From: an uncultured Lachnospiraceae bacterium
Lineage (GTDB): Bacteria > Bacillota > Clostridia > Lachnospirales > Lachnospiraceae
Assembly: GCA_902789175.1 (NCBI GenBank)
Contig: CADANF010000009.1
Span: forward strand, 1 to 63,778
DNA: 63,778 nucleotides
Direction: 5' to 3'
The translations under genes were made by a program, and so were the position numbers. Positions 15,605 through 25,364 of the stretch are shown piece by piece. The notes below the pieces were generated by a model that searched no databases, had not been told where the DNA came from, and saw nothing but the letters and a program-made list of their open reading frames with translations. The stretch's first letter is position 1. Each line of letters begins with the position of its first letter.

Positions 15605-16672
15605 ATGGCAATTAAGTCACTTATCATTAACCCTGGTTCAACTTCAACAAAACTTGGTGTTTTTGAAGATGAAGAACTTATTATGGACGAGACTCTTCGT
15701 CATTCAACAGAAGAGATCGCCCAGTATCCAAATATCATAGCTCAGAAGGATTTCAGAAAGAATATCATTCTTGATTTCCTTAAAGATAAGAATATTGATG
15801 TTAATTCATTTAATGTTATAGTTGGACGTGGCGGAATAGTTAAGCCAATTCCAGGTGGTACATATGAAGTTACAGATGCACTTATAAAGGATCTTACAGA
15901 GGCTAAGCGTGGTGAGCATGCTTCTAACCTTGGTGGTATCATAGCAAAAGAGATCGCTGATTCAATCGGCGTTAAGGCTTATATCGTAGATCCAGTTGCA
16001 GTTGATGAACTTGAGCCAATCGCTCGTATTTCAGGTATTCCTGAAATTGAAAGAGGTTCTATCGATCATCCACTTAACCAGAAGGCTATGGGTAGAAGAT
16101 ATGCCAAGGAAGTTGGAAAGAAGTATGAGGACCTTAATCTTATAATCGTTCACCTTGGTGGTGGTACATCTTGCGGATGCCATGATCATGGAAAGATGGT
16201 AGATGTATTTGCAGCATTTAATGGTGATGGAGCATTTTCACCAGAGAGAGCAAATGCTGTTCCTCCACTTTCACTTGTTGAAATGTGCTTCTCAGGTAAG
16301 TATACAGAAGCTGAGATGAAGAAGAAGATCATCGGTAACGGTGGTTTCAATGCATATCTTGGAACAAATGATGCAAGAGAGATAATGAAGCGTATCGATG
16401 AAGGTGATGAAAAGGCCAGCCTTGTAATGAACGCATTCATCTATCAGCTTGCTAAAAATATTGGTGCTATGGCAGCAGTACTTAAGGGCCATGTAGATCA
16501 GATAATTGTAACAGGCGGAATTGCTTATAACGTTAGAATTACTGATAAGATTAGTGAATATGTAAGTTTTATTGCTCCTGTAACAGTATATCCAGGAGAA
16601 GCTGAACTTCTTGCGCTTGCACAGGGAGCTATTCGTGTTATGAATGGTGAAGAGGAAGCTAAGATTTACTAA
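15605..16672 (+). CDS. buk: Butyrate kinase
   Basis: 355 aa from ATG 15605, which sits 4-5 nt after GGAGGG; ATG 15593 precedes the ribosome binding site and is rejected. It transfers phosphate from butyryl phosphate to ADP, releasing butyrate. ASKHA acetate-kinase fold: phosphate-1 motif INPGSTSTK near residues 7-15, VHLGGGTSCG near 182-191 and the adenosine motif IIVTGGIAYN near 299-308. Operon with ptb. Presence of buk, not only a butyryl-CoA transferase, is typical of Butyrivibrio fibrisolvens- and Coprococcus-like lines. Confidence 0.94.
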   Translation: MAIKSLIINPGSTSTKLGVFEDEELIMDETLRHSTEEIAQYPNIIAQKDFRKNIILDFLKDKNIDVNSFNVIVGRGGIVKPIPGGTYEVTDALIKDLTEAKRGEHASNLGGIIAKEIADSIGVKAYIVDPVAVDELEPIARISGIPEIERGSIDHPLNQKAMGRRYAKEVGKKYEDLNLIIVHLGGGTSCGCHDHGKMVDVFAAFNGDGAFSPERANAVPPLSLVEMCFSGKYTEAEMKKKIIGNGGFNAYLGTNDAREIMKRIDEGDEKASLVMNAFIYQLAKNIGAMAAVLKGHVDQIIVTGGIAYNVRITDKISEYVSFIAPVTVYPGEAELLALAQGAIRVMNGEEEAKIY

Positions 16673-16687
16673 AATATGGGGATATTT

Positions 16688-16713
16688 CTGCCATGGTTTA
16701 AAGACCATGGCAG
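16688..16713 (+). terminator. Terminator-like hairpin after buk
   Basis: CTGCCATGGT and ACCATGGCAG form a perfect 10-bp stem with a 6-nt loop, followed by TTTAATATT, a weak T tract. Probably ends the ptb-buk message. Confidence 0.7.
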
Positions 16714-16768
16714 TTTAATATTATGTGAAATACTCACATCATGAAAATTTTTTTGGGAAAGGGAAACA

Positions 16769-19504
16769 ATGGAGAACAATAATTTTCAGGATCCAAATGG
16801 ATTTAATCCATACCAGGATCCAAACACTTTTAACCCACAGCAGGATCCAAATGGATTCAATCCACAGATGAATCAGTATCAGGATCCAAATGCTTATAAT
16901 CAGCAGATGAATCAGTATCAGGATCCAAATGCATTTAATCAGCAGATGAATCAGTATCAGGATCCAAATGCATTTAATCAGCAGATGAATCAGTATCAGG
17001 ATCCAAATACATTTAACCAGCAGACAAATCAGTATCAGGATCCAAATGCATTTAACCAGCAGACAAATCAGTATCAGGATCCAAATGTATTTAATCAGCA
17101 GGCAGGCTCATACCAGGATTCAAATGCATTTAATCAGCAGGCAGGCTCCTATCAGGATTCAAATGCATTTAATCAGCAGATAGATTCAAATGCATTTAAT
17201 CAGCAGACTGGCTCATACCAGAATCCAAATGCATTTAATCAGCAGATAGATTCAAATGCATTCAATCAGCAGGCTGGCTCATATCAGGATCCAAATGCAT
17301 TCAATCCACAGATGAATCAGTATCAGGATCCAAGCCAGCAGCAGTATACAAGCCCTTTTAATCCAATTCCACAGGAACCAGCAAAGGCCCCTAAGAAGAT
17401 GTCAAAAAAGGCAAAGGTTACACTTTTCAGTATTCTTGGTGTGATCGCAGCTTTAGTAGTTGTTGCTGCAGTACTTCTTTTAACAGTATTCTCTCCAAAG
17501 AAGAGATTAAGAAAAGCAGTTGAAGCTACAGCAAATGTAAACAGACAGGTTTCAGCATCACCATTAAATGAAGCTCTTGGAGCTGATAAGATCTCAAAAG
17601 AGATGCTTAAGAATGGTGGAATGGCAAGATTCGGTCTAACATTTAAAGAGATTGATGGTACAAATTTCTATAATTCAGGTTTTGATTCAACTTGTGTTCT
17701 TGATAGACAGAATAAGAAGTTATCAGCTGATATAGAATTTGTAAGTGATGATAAGACACTTGGTGACATTGTACTTCTTGCAGATGAGGATAAGACTTAT
17801 CTTACACTTAAAGATGTTGTCAAGGGATACATCGCATTTGATAACAAGAATGTCATCAGCAAATATAATAATTCTGTATTTGCAACTGAATCAGGTAAGA
17901 AGATCGAAGGCGTTCAGGATTTTGATCTTGATTACTTTGGAGGAGATTCAAAGGATCTTAGTGCAGAAGTAGAGAAAAAGGCTAAAGAGTTTTCAGATAA
18001 GATCTGGAGTGAATCAAAGGTTAAGTTTAAGGGATTTAAGAAGAGAGAACTTGGTGGTAAAAAGGTAACATGCCAGAAGTTCGTAGCAACAGTCCCAGAA
18101 GAAGTAATTGAAGAGCTCATCGCTGATGGCCTTGATGATTATGCTGATCTTATGAAGCAGGAAGCATTTGCAGCAGCATTTGCTCAGGCTGGAACAAGTC
18201 CAGAAGATATTCAGGAAATCATTGATGAAGCTAAGGGACAGATTAAGCAGCTTATCACAGATGATTTAGATATTGAAGTTTATACATATAAGGGTGTTGT
18301 TGCTGAATATGTTATAAACACTAAGGTATCTATCGTTAAGGTAAAAGTTGATGTTAAGCATACAGGTACAGATGATATCCTTTCAGCTACAGAAGTAGAT
18401 TATGAAGTATCTGCATCAGGAGTTAAGGTAACAGGTAATATCTCATACGGCAGCAATAAGGTTAAGGAAGGTATCAATACATTTGGTAAATTCAGTGTAA
18501 ATGTTCCAGATTATGGTGAGATTAATGCTGAATATGATCAGACATATAATACAAAAGAAGGAACTATCACAGGCTCAGGAAAGATAGTTGCTCTTGATGA
18601 TGAAGTGATGTCATTAAATGTAAATGGTACAGTTGAAGTTGAAAAAGGAAAGTCTTTCTTAGTAGACTTAAATGATATTTCAGTAGAAGTTGATGATGTT
18701 GAAGCAAAGTTTGGAATGAAGATCGGCATGGGCGTTCTTTCAAGTGATGTAAAGCCGGCTGAAGTTGACTCAAACTTAAAGGTTATCAATGTCTTTGAAG
18801 CATCAGTAGATGACCTTCAGGAGTTCGTAATGGACAACGAAGACAGCATTACTGACTGGATCATGAGCATTTCAGATAATCCATTATTTAAAGATATTTA
18901 TGGAACTGGAAGCTATGGTAAAGATTACGGTAAAGAGGACAAGAAGGATAAAGACAAAGAAGATCCTACTACTGAAACTACAACAGCAAAAGAAAAAACA
19001 ACTGAACCTGCAACAGAAGATAATTCTAAAGAAATAGAATATCTCCTTGAGTATGAAAAAAAAGCAGAATTTATTGCTGAACCAGGTAAGCCTCTTGATC
19101 TTGGAGCAGGCTACACTGTAACAGTCGATAGTTTTGAAGCTGTAGACCAGAGAGATCCAGAATATAATGAGGAATGCCCAAATCCAGGTGCTGTATACGT
19201 TTTAACTTATACAGTAAAGAATGATAGCTGGGAAGATCCAAATGGAAACTGGGACGGTGTTTATGTAAGTATTGGTAACTGGGACTTCCTTGATAAGGAT
19301 AACAATTTGGGTGAGTACTATTATCTTACTAATTTTACTTATAGTTATTCTGATCAGGTAAAAAAAGGTGAATCTGCTCAGTTTAATGCGGTTATTGCTT
19401 GTAAGGGAGCGCCTACATCAGGAAGATTTATTGTATCTCTTCAGGATGCTGATGGACATTATAAAAACTGTGTAATTAAAGTTGAGCCTACAAAGAAAAA
19501 ATAA
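16769..19504 (+). CDS. Large membrane-anchored protein with N-terminal Q/N-rich tandem repeats
   Basis: 911 aa. Residues 1-190 are a run of 13-residue units of the type QDPNAFNQQMNQY; a Pro/Lys linker follows, then one membrane span at about 216-238 after a basic patch, and an extracellular part of about 670 residues. The latter has a beta-rich middle, a Thr/Glu/Lys linker around residues 728-755 and a C-terminal domain (about 770-908) resembling DUF4352/telokin-like folds. With the positive patch before the span, the repeats should face the cytoplasm. No enzyme motif is visible; it could be an envelope sensor or scaffold. AAAGGGAAAC precedes ATG 16769. Related repeat-bearing proteins occur in Lachnospiraceae (general knowledge, not checked). 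Confidence 0.7.
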   Translation: MENNNFQDPNGFNPYQDPNTFNPQQDPNGFNPQMNQYQDPNAYNQQMNQYQDPNAFNQQMNQYQDPNAFNQQMNQYQDPNTFNQQTNQYQDPNAFNQQTNQYQDPNVFNQQAGSYQDSNAFNQQAGSYQDSNAFNQQIDSNAFNQQTGSYQNPNAFNQQIDSNAFNQQAGSYQDPNAFNPQMNQYQDPSQQQYTSPFNPIPQEPAKAPKKMSKKAKVTLFSILGVIAALVVVAAVLLLTVFSPKKRLRKAVEATANVNRQVSASPLNEALGADKISKEMLKNGGMARFGLTFKEIDGTNFYNSGFDSTCVLDRQNKKLSADIEFVSDDKTLGDIVLLADEDKTYLTLKDVVKGYIAFDNKNVISKYNNSVFATESGKKIEGVQDFDLDYFGGDSKDLSAEVEKKAKEFSDKIWSESKVKFKGFKKRELGGKKVTCQKFVATVPEEVIEELIADGLDDYADLMKQEAFAAAFAQAGTSPEDIQEIIDEAKGQIKQLITDDLDIEVYTYKGVVAEYVINTKVSIVKVKVDVKHTGTDDILSATEVDYEVSASGVKVTGNISYGSNKVKEGINTFGKFSVNVPDYGEINAEYDQTYNTKEGTITGSGKIVALDDEVMSLNVNGTVEVEKGKSFLVDLNDISVEVDDVEAKFGMKIGMGVLSSDVKPAEVDSNLKVINVFEASVDDLQEFVMDNEDSITDWIMSISDNPLFKDIYGTGSYGKDYGKEDKKDKDKEDPTTETTTAKEKTTEPATEDNSKEIEYLLEYEKKAEFIAEPGKPLDLGAGYTVTVDSFEAVDQRDPEYNEECPNPGAVYVLTYTVKNDSWEDPNGNWDGVYVSIGNWDFLDKDNNLGEYYYLTNFTYSYSDQVKKGESAQFNAVIACKGAPTSGRFIVSLQDADGHYKNCVIKVEPTKKK
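16786..17335 (+). repeat. Coding tandem repeats, 39-nt unit
   Basis: The unit CAGGATCCAAATGCATTTAATCAGCAG plus a 12-nt variable part recurs at least ten times, with near-identical neighbouring copies around 16880-17090 and shorter, more diverged ones (AGSYQDS, QQIDS) after 17100. Length variation by slippage or recombination is likely between strains. Confidence 0.9.
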
Positions 19505-19549
19505 GAGTTTACACTAAATAATTATAAGGATTAACAAACAGGTCATATC

Positions 19550-20368
19550 ATGGAAAAAATAATGATTAAAAATGTCTGTTTTGGAGATTATATTCCTAAG
19601 GTCTGCGTCCCAATCGTGGGACGCAACAGGGAAGAAATCTTAGGACAGGCACAGCTCATTAGAACTGAATCAGATATTTTGGCGAAGAAGTTTAGCGGCG
19701 ATGAAGCAATCAATTTATCGGTGATCGAATTTAGAGCAGACTTTTATGATGAGGTCACAAGCTGCATTAGCTTAAAGAAGATGATAAAAGAGATCAGGGA
19801 TATCTTCCCTGAAAAACTGCTTCTTTTCACTTATAGAAGTGAAGAAGAAGGAGGAGAATTACGTCATGACAGAGCTGAAGGCATGATTGCTGATATTCAG
19901 GAAAATGCCATAAATAGTGGAAATATAGACATGGTAGATATAGAACTTATGTCTGGAAATTATAACGTGGCAAGACTCGCGGCAAGAGCTCATGAAAAAG
20001 GAGTAGCAACAGTTATTTCTTATCATAACTTTGATGAAACTCCACATGATGGCAGATTAGAAAGGTATCTGTGGACTATGGAGCAATTAGGCGGAGATAT
20101 CCTTAAGATAGCAGTAAAACCTAAAAATGAGATTGATGTTGAGAGAATGATCGATCTTACTGAAAGAGCAGCAAAGGGAAAAATGATACAGAATAATGTT
20201 ACAAAGCCTATTGCTATAATCTCTATGGATGAGCTTGGTAGACGGACACGAACAATGGGAAGAAAAACTGGAAGTTGCCTTACATTTTCATATGTAGGTG
20301 ACGGCAGCGCACCTGGACAGATTGAATTATTAGATATGTACAAGGAATTAGGTGCTAAATTAATATAA
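19550..20368 (+). CDS. aroD: 3-dehydroquinate dehydratase, type I
   Basis: 272 aa, class I size. It dehydrates 3-dehydroquinate to 3-dehydroshikimate through a Schiff base. The catalytic His is H159 in ISYHNFDETP and the Schiff-base Lys is K186 in GDILKIAVKP; EFRADF near 62-67 is the substrate-binding strand. The ribosome binding site is weak (AAGGA 19 nt upstream); ATG 19562 is an alternative start. A single-gene unit with its own terminator; other shikimate genes (aroA, tyrA) lie 6 kb away on the other strand. Confidence 0.93.
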   Translation: MEKIMIKNVCFGDYIPKVCVPIVGRNREEILGQAQLIRTESDILAKKFSGDEAINLSVIEFRADFYDEVTSCISLKKMIKEIRDIFPEKLLLFTYRSEEEGGELRHDRAEGMIADIQENAINSGNIDMVDIELMSGNYNVARLAARAHEKGVATVISYHNFDETPHDGRLERYLWTMEQLGGDILKIAVKPKNEIDVERMIDLTERAAKGKMIQNNVTKPIAIISMDELGRRTRTMGRKTGSCLTFSYVGDGSAPGQIELLDMYKELGAKLI

Positions 20369-20380
20369 TAATGGTATGAT

Positions 20381-20416
20381 AAAAAAACCGATGTGAAATT
20401 CACATCGGTTTTTCTT
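20381..20416. terminator. Bidirectional terminator between aroD and the Gfo/Idh gene
   Basis: AACCGATGTG (20386-20395) pairs with CACATCGGTT (20401-20410) around AAATT, with A and T runs on either side. Confidence 0.9.
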
Positions 20417-20463
20417 TTAAAGTATAAATCCCTTTATATATATTTTTGTCTGAATTCTTAGTC

Positions 20464-21474
20464 TTAGTTTTCTCTTTTCTCAAGTTCTTCTTCTCCAGGA
20501 AGAGGGAAGAACATACCCCAGGATTTTCTGAAGTTATCAAAAAGTGAGATATTAGCAAGGATCGCACCGTGAGAGTGTTCCATATTTTCAATCTTTCCAG
20601 TTATGATAGATTTTCTTGATGAAAGGAATTCATATTCATAACCGCTGATCTGACCTTCGGGTGGATTGATCTCCTGAAGAACTTCGCCCTTTGAACTATA
20701 GAAAGTTACTTTATCCATTGAGTTGATGCCTTCAATTTCAACATAACCTTTTGTACCGTTGATAGTCATACGGTTTGAAAGCTGGTTGATAGCTGAGATG
20801 AAGATAGTAGCTGTTCTACCCTGTGGATAATTGATAACAAATGTATCCTGAGCATCAAGATTAGTATTAAACTTAACATTTGAAGAAATCATTGAAACAG
20901 GTGGCATAGGTAAGGTTGAGAGTGTTGCCGCAAATGGATAAAGTCCAAGATCAAGAAGGGCACCACCAGCAAGCTCAGGTTTAAGTATGCGTTCTTTATG
21001 ACCTACATTATAACCAAAAGATGAAGTAACAAATCTTACATCACCGATAACACCTTTTCTTATACCATCAAGAGTAACAAAAAACTGAGGCATGAAACGT
21101 GTCCAAAGCGCTTCACCACAGAAAACATTTTTTTCTTTAGCTAAATCTAAAACTTCTTTAGCAGTAGCTGCGTTATAAGAAAATGGCTTCTCAACAAGAA
21201 CAGGCTTATTGGCATTGATACAAAGCTTGGCTAAATCAGCATGAGTAGAATTTACTGTAGCAACATAAACAAGCTCTATATCTGGATCTTTAGTAAGTTC
21301 TTCGTAAGATCCATAGCTTTTTTCAATTTCAAATTCTTTTGCGAATTCATCAGCTTTTTCCTTATCGCGAGATGCAACAGCTGCAATAGAAAATCCATCG
21401 AGTTTTTTTAATGTATCAGCTATTTTATGAGCGATACTACCAGTTCCCATAATACCAACGTTAAATGAAATCAT
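20464..21474 (-). CDS. Gfo/Idh/MocA family NAD(P)-dependent oxidoreductase
   Basis: 336 aa. The N-terminal dinucleotide-binding motif GIMGTGSIA is at about residues 7-15 and the conserved EKPFS near 95-99, typical of the family; the C-terminal alpha/beta domain carries GGALLDLGLYP near 171-181. Members oxidise or reduce sugars, inositol or dihydrodiols; the substrate is not predictable here. It is a monocistronic, minus-strand gene divergent from the ABC exporter pair. Confidence 0.85.
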   Translation of the reverse strand: MISFNVGIMGTGSIAHKIADTLKKLDGFSIAAVASRDKEKADEFAKEFEIEKSYGSYEELTKDPDIELVYVATVNSTHADLAKLCINANKPVLVEKPFSYNAATAKEVLDLAKEKNVFCGEALWTRFMPQFFVTLDGIRKGVIGDVRFVTSSFGYNVGHKERILKPELAGGALLDLGLYPFAATLSTLPMPPVSMISSNVKFNTNLDAQDTFVINYPQGRTATIFISAINQLSNRMTINGTKGYVEIEGINSMDKVTFYSSKGEVLQEINPPEGQISGYEYEFLSSRKSIITGKIENMEHSHGAILANISLFDNFRKSWGMFFPLPGEEELEKREN

Positions 21475-21536
21475 TGTGTCTCCTCCGTACGTAAAAACTG
21501 TATTTAATTATAGTGTATTAGAAATTTTTTGTAAAT

Positions 21537-21581
21537 GTGAACATTATTTCACTTGATTTTAGGTAGCATACAATCTAATAT
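21537..21581 (+). promoter_or_regulatory. Promoter and dyad upstream of the ABC exporter operon
   Basis: TTGATT (21553-21558) and TAATAT (21576-21581) are spaced by 17 nt. Immediately upstream is GTGAA-N6-TTCAC (21537-21552), a perfect 5-bp dyad that could be an operator shared with the divergent oxidoreductase gene. Confidence 0.45.
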
Positions 21582-21615
21582 TAATATGACACTTTATCTA
21601 ACTAGGAGAAGCAAA

Positions 21616-23385
21616 ATGATCAAAACAATGTCAAAACACATAGGCGAATTTAAGAAAGAATCCATACTTACGCCTGTATTTATGATAGGAGAGGTTATAT
21701 TTGAAACACTTATCCCTTTTATCATGGGTATGATCATTGATATCATTAATAGTGAATCTCCGGATATGAAGCTGATACTCATTTATGGGTTCATCATGCT
21801 TTTACTTGCCGGAGGAGGACTATGGGTTGGTATCATGGGTGGTAAAACAGGTGCAAAAGCTTCTGCCGGTTTTGCCAGAAATTTAAGAAGAGCAATGTAT
21901 AGAAAGATACAGAGTTTTTCATTTGCGAATATTGATAAGTTGTCATCAGCAAGTCTCGTAACCCGAATGACAACAGATGTTACCAATGTTCAAAATGCAT
22001 ATCAGATGATACTTCGTATGTGCACAAGAGCACCTGCAAGTTTACTTATTTCCATGACTTTTGCATTTATCATCAGGGCAAGAGTTGCTGCAATATATCT
22101 TGTTGCAGTTATAATCTTAGGTCTTGGAATAGCATTGATAATAAAGAATGCTACAAAATACTTTGTTCAGGCCTTTCCTAAGTATGATGAATTAAATGAA
22201 AAAGTACAGGAAAATGTTACAGCTATAAGAGTTGTTAAGGGTTTTGTAAGAGAAGACTTTGAAGAAAATAAGTTTACAAAAGCAAGTTTAAATATCTATA
22301 AGATATTTGTTAAGGCTGAAGCCATGACAACATTTATGATGCCATTGATGCAGCTTACAATATATGGAAGTATACTTCTTGTATGCTGGACAGGTGCAAA
22401 GCTTATTGTGAAGGAATTTGGACATGTTGGAGGACTTTCAACAGGAAATCTTACAAGTCTTCTTACATACTGTATGAGTATCCTTATGAGTCTTATGATG
22501 CTTTCTATCGTATTTATCATGATCACAATGAGTGAAGCATCAGCAAAACGAATTGTTGAGGTTTTAGAAGAAGAACCTACTATCACAAATCCTGAAAATC
22601 CTGTTATGGAAGTAAAGGATGGATCTATTGAATTTAATAATGTTATATTCAGATATAATGATAAATCTGAAAAACCTGTATTGGATAATATAAATATCTC
22701 TATTGAATCAGGTGAAACAATAGGTATAATAGGTGGAACTGGTAGTTCAAAAACTAGTCTGGTTAATCTCATCAGCCGACTTTATGATGTAAGTCAGGGA
22801 GAAGTAAAGGTTGGTGGAGTTAATGTAAAAGACTATGATCTTACAACTTTAAGAAATAGTGTAAGTGTAGTACTTCAGAAGAACGTGCTTTTTTCAGGGA
22901 CCATTTTAGAGAACTTAAGATGGGGAGATAAAAATGCATCTCTTGAAGAAGTAAAGAAGGCATGTAAAGTTGCATGTGCAGATGAATTTATAGACAGAAT
23001 GCCGGAAGGATATGATACAGTGATATCTCAGGGCGGAACTAATGTATCAGGCGGACAGAAGCAGAGACTTTGTATCGCAAGAGCATTACTTAAGAAACCT
23101 GCAGTTCTTATCCTTGATGACAGTACAAGTGCTGTTGATACTGCAACAGATGCAAAAATTAAAAAGGCTCTTAGGGAAGACATTCCAAAGACCACAAAGA
23201 TCATCATTGCTCAGAGAATTTCCTCTGTTCAGGACTCAGATCGTATAATCGTTATGGATCAGGGAAAGATAAATGGATTTGGAACTCATGAAGAATTGCT
23301 TAAAGGTAATGACATTTATAGAGAAGTTTATGAGTCACAGACAAAAGGACGAGGAGACTTTGATGAAGTAGGAGGTGATAAATAA
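21616..23385 (+). CDS. ABC exporter half-transporter, degenerate catalytic site subunit
   Basis: 589 aa from ATG 21616 (AGGAGAAG ribosome binding site; an earlier in-frame start at 21553 overlaps the promoter). Six-span exporter domain to about residue 325, then the nucleotide-binding domain: Walker A GGTGSSKT at 373-380, signature VSGGQKQR and Walker B LILDDSTS, where D502 replaces the catalytic Glu. Such an Asp is the mark of the degenerate half of heterodimeric exporters (BmrC/D, TM287/288 type). Its stop overlaps the start of the partner gene. Substrates are probably drugs, peptides or lipids. Confidence 0.9.
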   Translation: MIKTMSKHIGEFKKESILTPVFMIGEVIFETLIPFIMGMIIDIINSESPDMKLILIYGFIMLLLAGGGLWVGIMGGKTGAKASAGFARNLRRAMYRKIQSFSFANIDKLSSASLVTRMTTDVTNVQNAYQMILRMCTRAPASLLISMTFAFIIRARVAAIYLVAVIILGLGIALIIKNATKYFVQAFPKYDELNEKVQENVTAIRVVKGFVREDFEENKFTKASLNIYKIFVKAEAMTTFMMPLMQLTIYGSILLVCWTGAKLIVKEFGHVGGLSTGNLTSLLTYCMSILMSLMMLSIVFIMITMSEASAKRIVEVLEEEPTITNPENPVMEVKDGSIEFNNVIFRYNDKSEKPVLDNINISIESGETIGIIGGTGSSKTSLVNLISRLYDVSQGEVKVGGVNVKDYDLTTLRNSVSVVLQKNVLFSGTILENLRWGDKNASLEEVKKACKVACADEFIDRMPEGYDTVISQGGTNVSGGQKQRLCIARALLKKPAVLILDDSTSAVDTATDAKIKKALREDIPKTTKIIIAQRISSVQDSDRIIVMDQGKINGFGTHEELLKGNDIYREVYESQTKGRGDFDEVGGDK

Positions 23386-25286
23386 TGCCAGCACCAGGAG
23401 GAAGAGTACCAAGAGGCATGAAAAGCCCGGTAACAGATCCTAAGGCAGTTATGAAACGCCTTCTAGGTTATTTATTTAAATATTACAAAATTCAGTTGAT
23501 ACTTGTATTTATATGTATCATAATAAGTGTACTTGCTAACCTGCAGGGAACAATGTTTATTCAGGTGCTTATCGATGATTACATAGTGCCATTGATCAAA
23601 TCTGAGAATCCGGATTTCTCAATGCTTAAGAATAAGATTTTCAGTGTTGCGGCATTTTATGCAGTAGGTGTAATAGCCACATTTACATATGGAAGAATCA
23701 TGGTATATGTTACTCAGGGATTTATGATGCATCTTAGAAATGACATGTTCACTCATATGGAGAGACTGCCGATAAGATACTTTGATTCTCATCAGCATGG
23801 TGATATCATGTCGATGTATACAAATGATATTGATACATTAAGACAGATGGTAAGCCAGTCAATACCACAGTTATTTTCAAGTACTATTAATATCATAGGC
23901 GTGCTTGTATGTATGATAATCCTTAACATTCCACTTACACTTTTAACATTACTTATGGTGTTTGGAATGCTTGCTGTGACTAAGAGAATTTCTAAAATGT
24001 CAGGAAAATATTTCATGGCACAGCAAAAAGATATTGGAAAAGCAAATGGTTATATCGAAGAAATGATGGCAGGCCAGAAAGTAGTTAAGGTCTTCTGTCA
24101 TGAAGATGAAAGTATTGAAAAGTTTGATGAGATAAATGATCAGCTTTTTGATAGCGCATATAACGCGAACATGTATGCAAATGTGCTTATGCCAACAACA
24201 GCACAGATGGGAAATCTCTCATATGTTATATGTACAGTAGTTGGTGCAGCACTTGCTATATCCGGCATATCAGGACTCACCCTTGGAAGCCTTGCAAGTT
24301 TCCTTCAATATAATAAAGGATTCAATATGCCGATAAACCAGGTTTCAATGCAGCTTAATTCAATAATCATGGCTCTTGCCGGAGCAGACAGGATCTTTAA
24401 GCTTCTTGATGAAAAAGAAGAAATTGATGAAGGATATGTTACACTTGTAAATGCACAAAAGTCATCTGACGGAGAACTAAAAGAAACTGAAAAGAGAACA
24501 AATGTCTGGGCCTGGAAACATGAACACCAGGCAGATAAGAGCGTAGATTATAAGAGACTTGAAGGCGACATTGTAATGGATGATGTGGATTTTGGTTATG
24601 TTGATAATAAGATAGTTCTTCATAATGTAACCTTACATGCAACTCCGGGACAAAAGATTGCTTTCGTAGGCTCAACGGGAGCTGGAAAAACAACCATTAC
24701 AAATCTTATTAATCGTTTTTATGACATTCAGGATGGAAAGATCAGATATGATGGAATAAACGTAAATAAGATAAAAAAGGGAGATTTAAGAAGATCTCTC
24801 GGACTTGTACTTCAGGAAACACATCTTTTTTCCACAACAGTTATGGAAAATATAAGATATGGCAGACTGGATGCAACAGATGAGGAATGCATAAAAGCAG
24901 CGAAACTTGCAAATGCCGACGATTTTATAAGGCAATTACCTGAAGGATATGATACAATATTAGCAAGTGATGGCGGAAATCTAAGTCAAGGTCAGAGACA
25001 GCTGCTTGCCATAGCAAGAGCAGCAGTCGCAGATCCCCCTGCTTTGATACTTGATGAAGCAACCTCATCTATAGATACCCGTACTGAGAAGATAGTTCAG
25101 GAGGGTATGGACAAATTAATGAGTGGTAGAACTACATTTGTTATCGCACACAGACTTTCTACAGTTAAAAATTCAGATTGTATTATGGTTCTTGAACAGG
25201 GAAAGATAATTGAACGAGGAACCCATGATGAATTATTAGCTAAGAAAGGTAAGTATTATCAGTTATATACCGGACTTTCTGCTTGA
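23385..25286 (+). CDS. ABC exporter half-transporter, catalytic subunit
   Basis: 633 aa. Six membrane spans to about residue 345, an inserted charged linker around 350-390, then a canonical nucleotide-binding domain: Walker A GSTGAGKT at 429-436, signature LSQGQRQ, Walker B LILDEATS with catalytic E558 and the switch His in IAHRLS. It pairs with the preceding gene (TAATG stop/start overlap) as a heterodimer with one active and one degenerate ATP site. An OhrR-like regulator and a thioredoxin-reductase-like gene follow. Confidence 0.92.
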   Translation: MPAPGGRVPRGMKSPVTDPKAVMKRLLGYLFKYYKIQLILVFICIIISVLANLQGTMFIQVLIDDYIVPLIKSENPDFSMLKNKIFSVAAFYAVGVIATFTYGRIMVYVTQGFMMHLRNDMFTHMERLPIRYFDSHQHGDIMSMYTNDIDTLRQMVSQSIPQLFSSTINIIGVLVCMIILNIPLTLLTLLMVFGMLAVTKRISKMSGKYFMAQQKDIGKANGYIEEMMAGQKVVKVFCHEDESIEKFDEINDQLFDSAYNANMYANVLMPTTAQMGNLSYVICTVVGAALAISGISGLTLGSLASFLQYNKGFNMPINQVSMQLNSIIMALAGADRIFKLLDEKEEIDEGYVTLVNAQKSSDGELKETEKRTNVWAWKHEHQADKSVDYKRLEGDIVMDDVDFGYVDNKIVLHNVTLHATPGQKIAFVGSTGAGKTTITNLINRFYDIQDGKIRYDGINVNKIKKGDLRRSLGLVLQETHLFSTTVMENIRYGRLDATDEECIKAAKLANADDFIRQLPEGYDTILASDGGNLSQGQRQLLAIARAAVADPPALILDEATSSIDTRTEKIVQEGMDKLMSGRTTFVIAHRLSTVKNSDCIMVLEQGKIIERGTHDELLAKKGKYYQLYTGLSA

Positions 25287-25317
25287 TTATTAAATAATTG
25301 GATCGATGCTTATATTC

Positions 25318-25339
25318 TGTAAGTTCTAAAAACTTTACA
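25318..25339 (+). promoter_or_regulatory. Imperfect dyad upstream of the MarR/OhrR-like gene
   Basis: TGTAAGTT (25318-25325) faces AACTTTACA (25331-25339), an inverted repeat with a one-base bulge, 25 nt before the regulator start. MarR-family proteins usually bind such AT-rich dyads in their own promoters, so autoregulation is plausible. Confidence 0.4.
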
Positions 25340-25364
25340 AAAAATAATATTTAGAGGAGTTATT

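Noticed and set aside
15742-16708. Three minus-strand open frames across buk
   Set aside because: They are by-products of the codon pattern of buk, which is a well-supported gene on the plus strand.
16786-17100. Regular repeats of about 39 nt that could suggest a CRISPR array
   Set aside because: The repeats are contiguous in frame, encode QDPNAFNQQMNQY units of the 911-aa protein and have no unique spacers; no cas genes are near.
22732-22756. Walker A of the first exporter subunit reads GSSKT rather than GSGKS
   Set aside because: From memory, this serine is common in this exporter subfamily and the lysine is kept, so it was not reported as a defect; the Glu-to-Asp change at 502 is the meaningful degeneracy.
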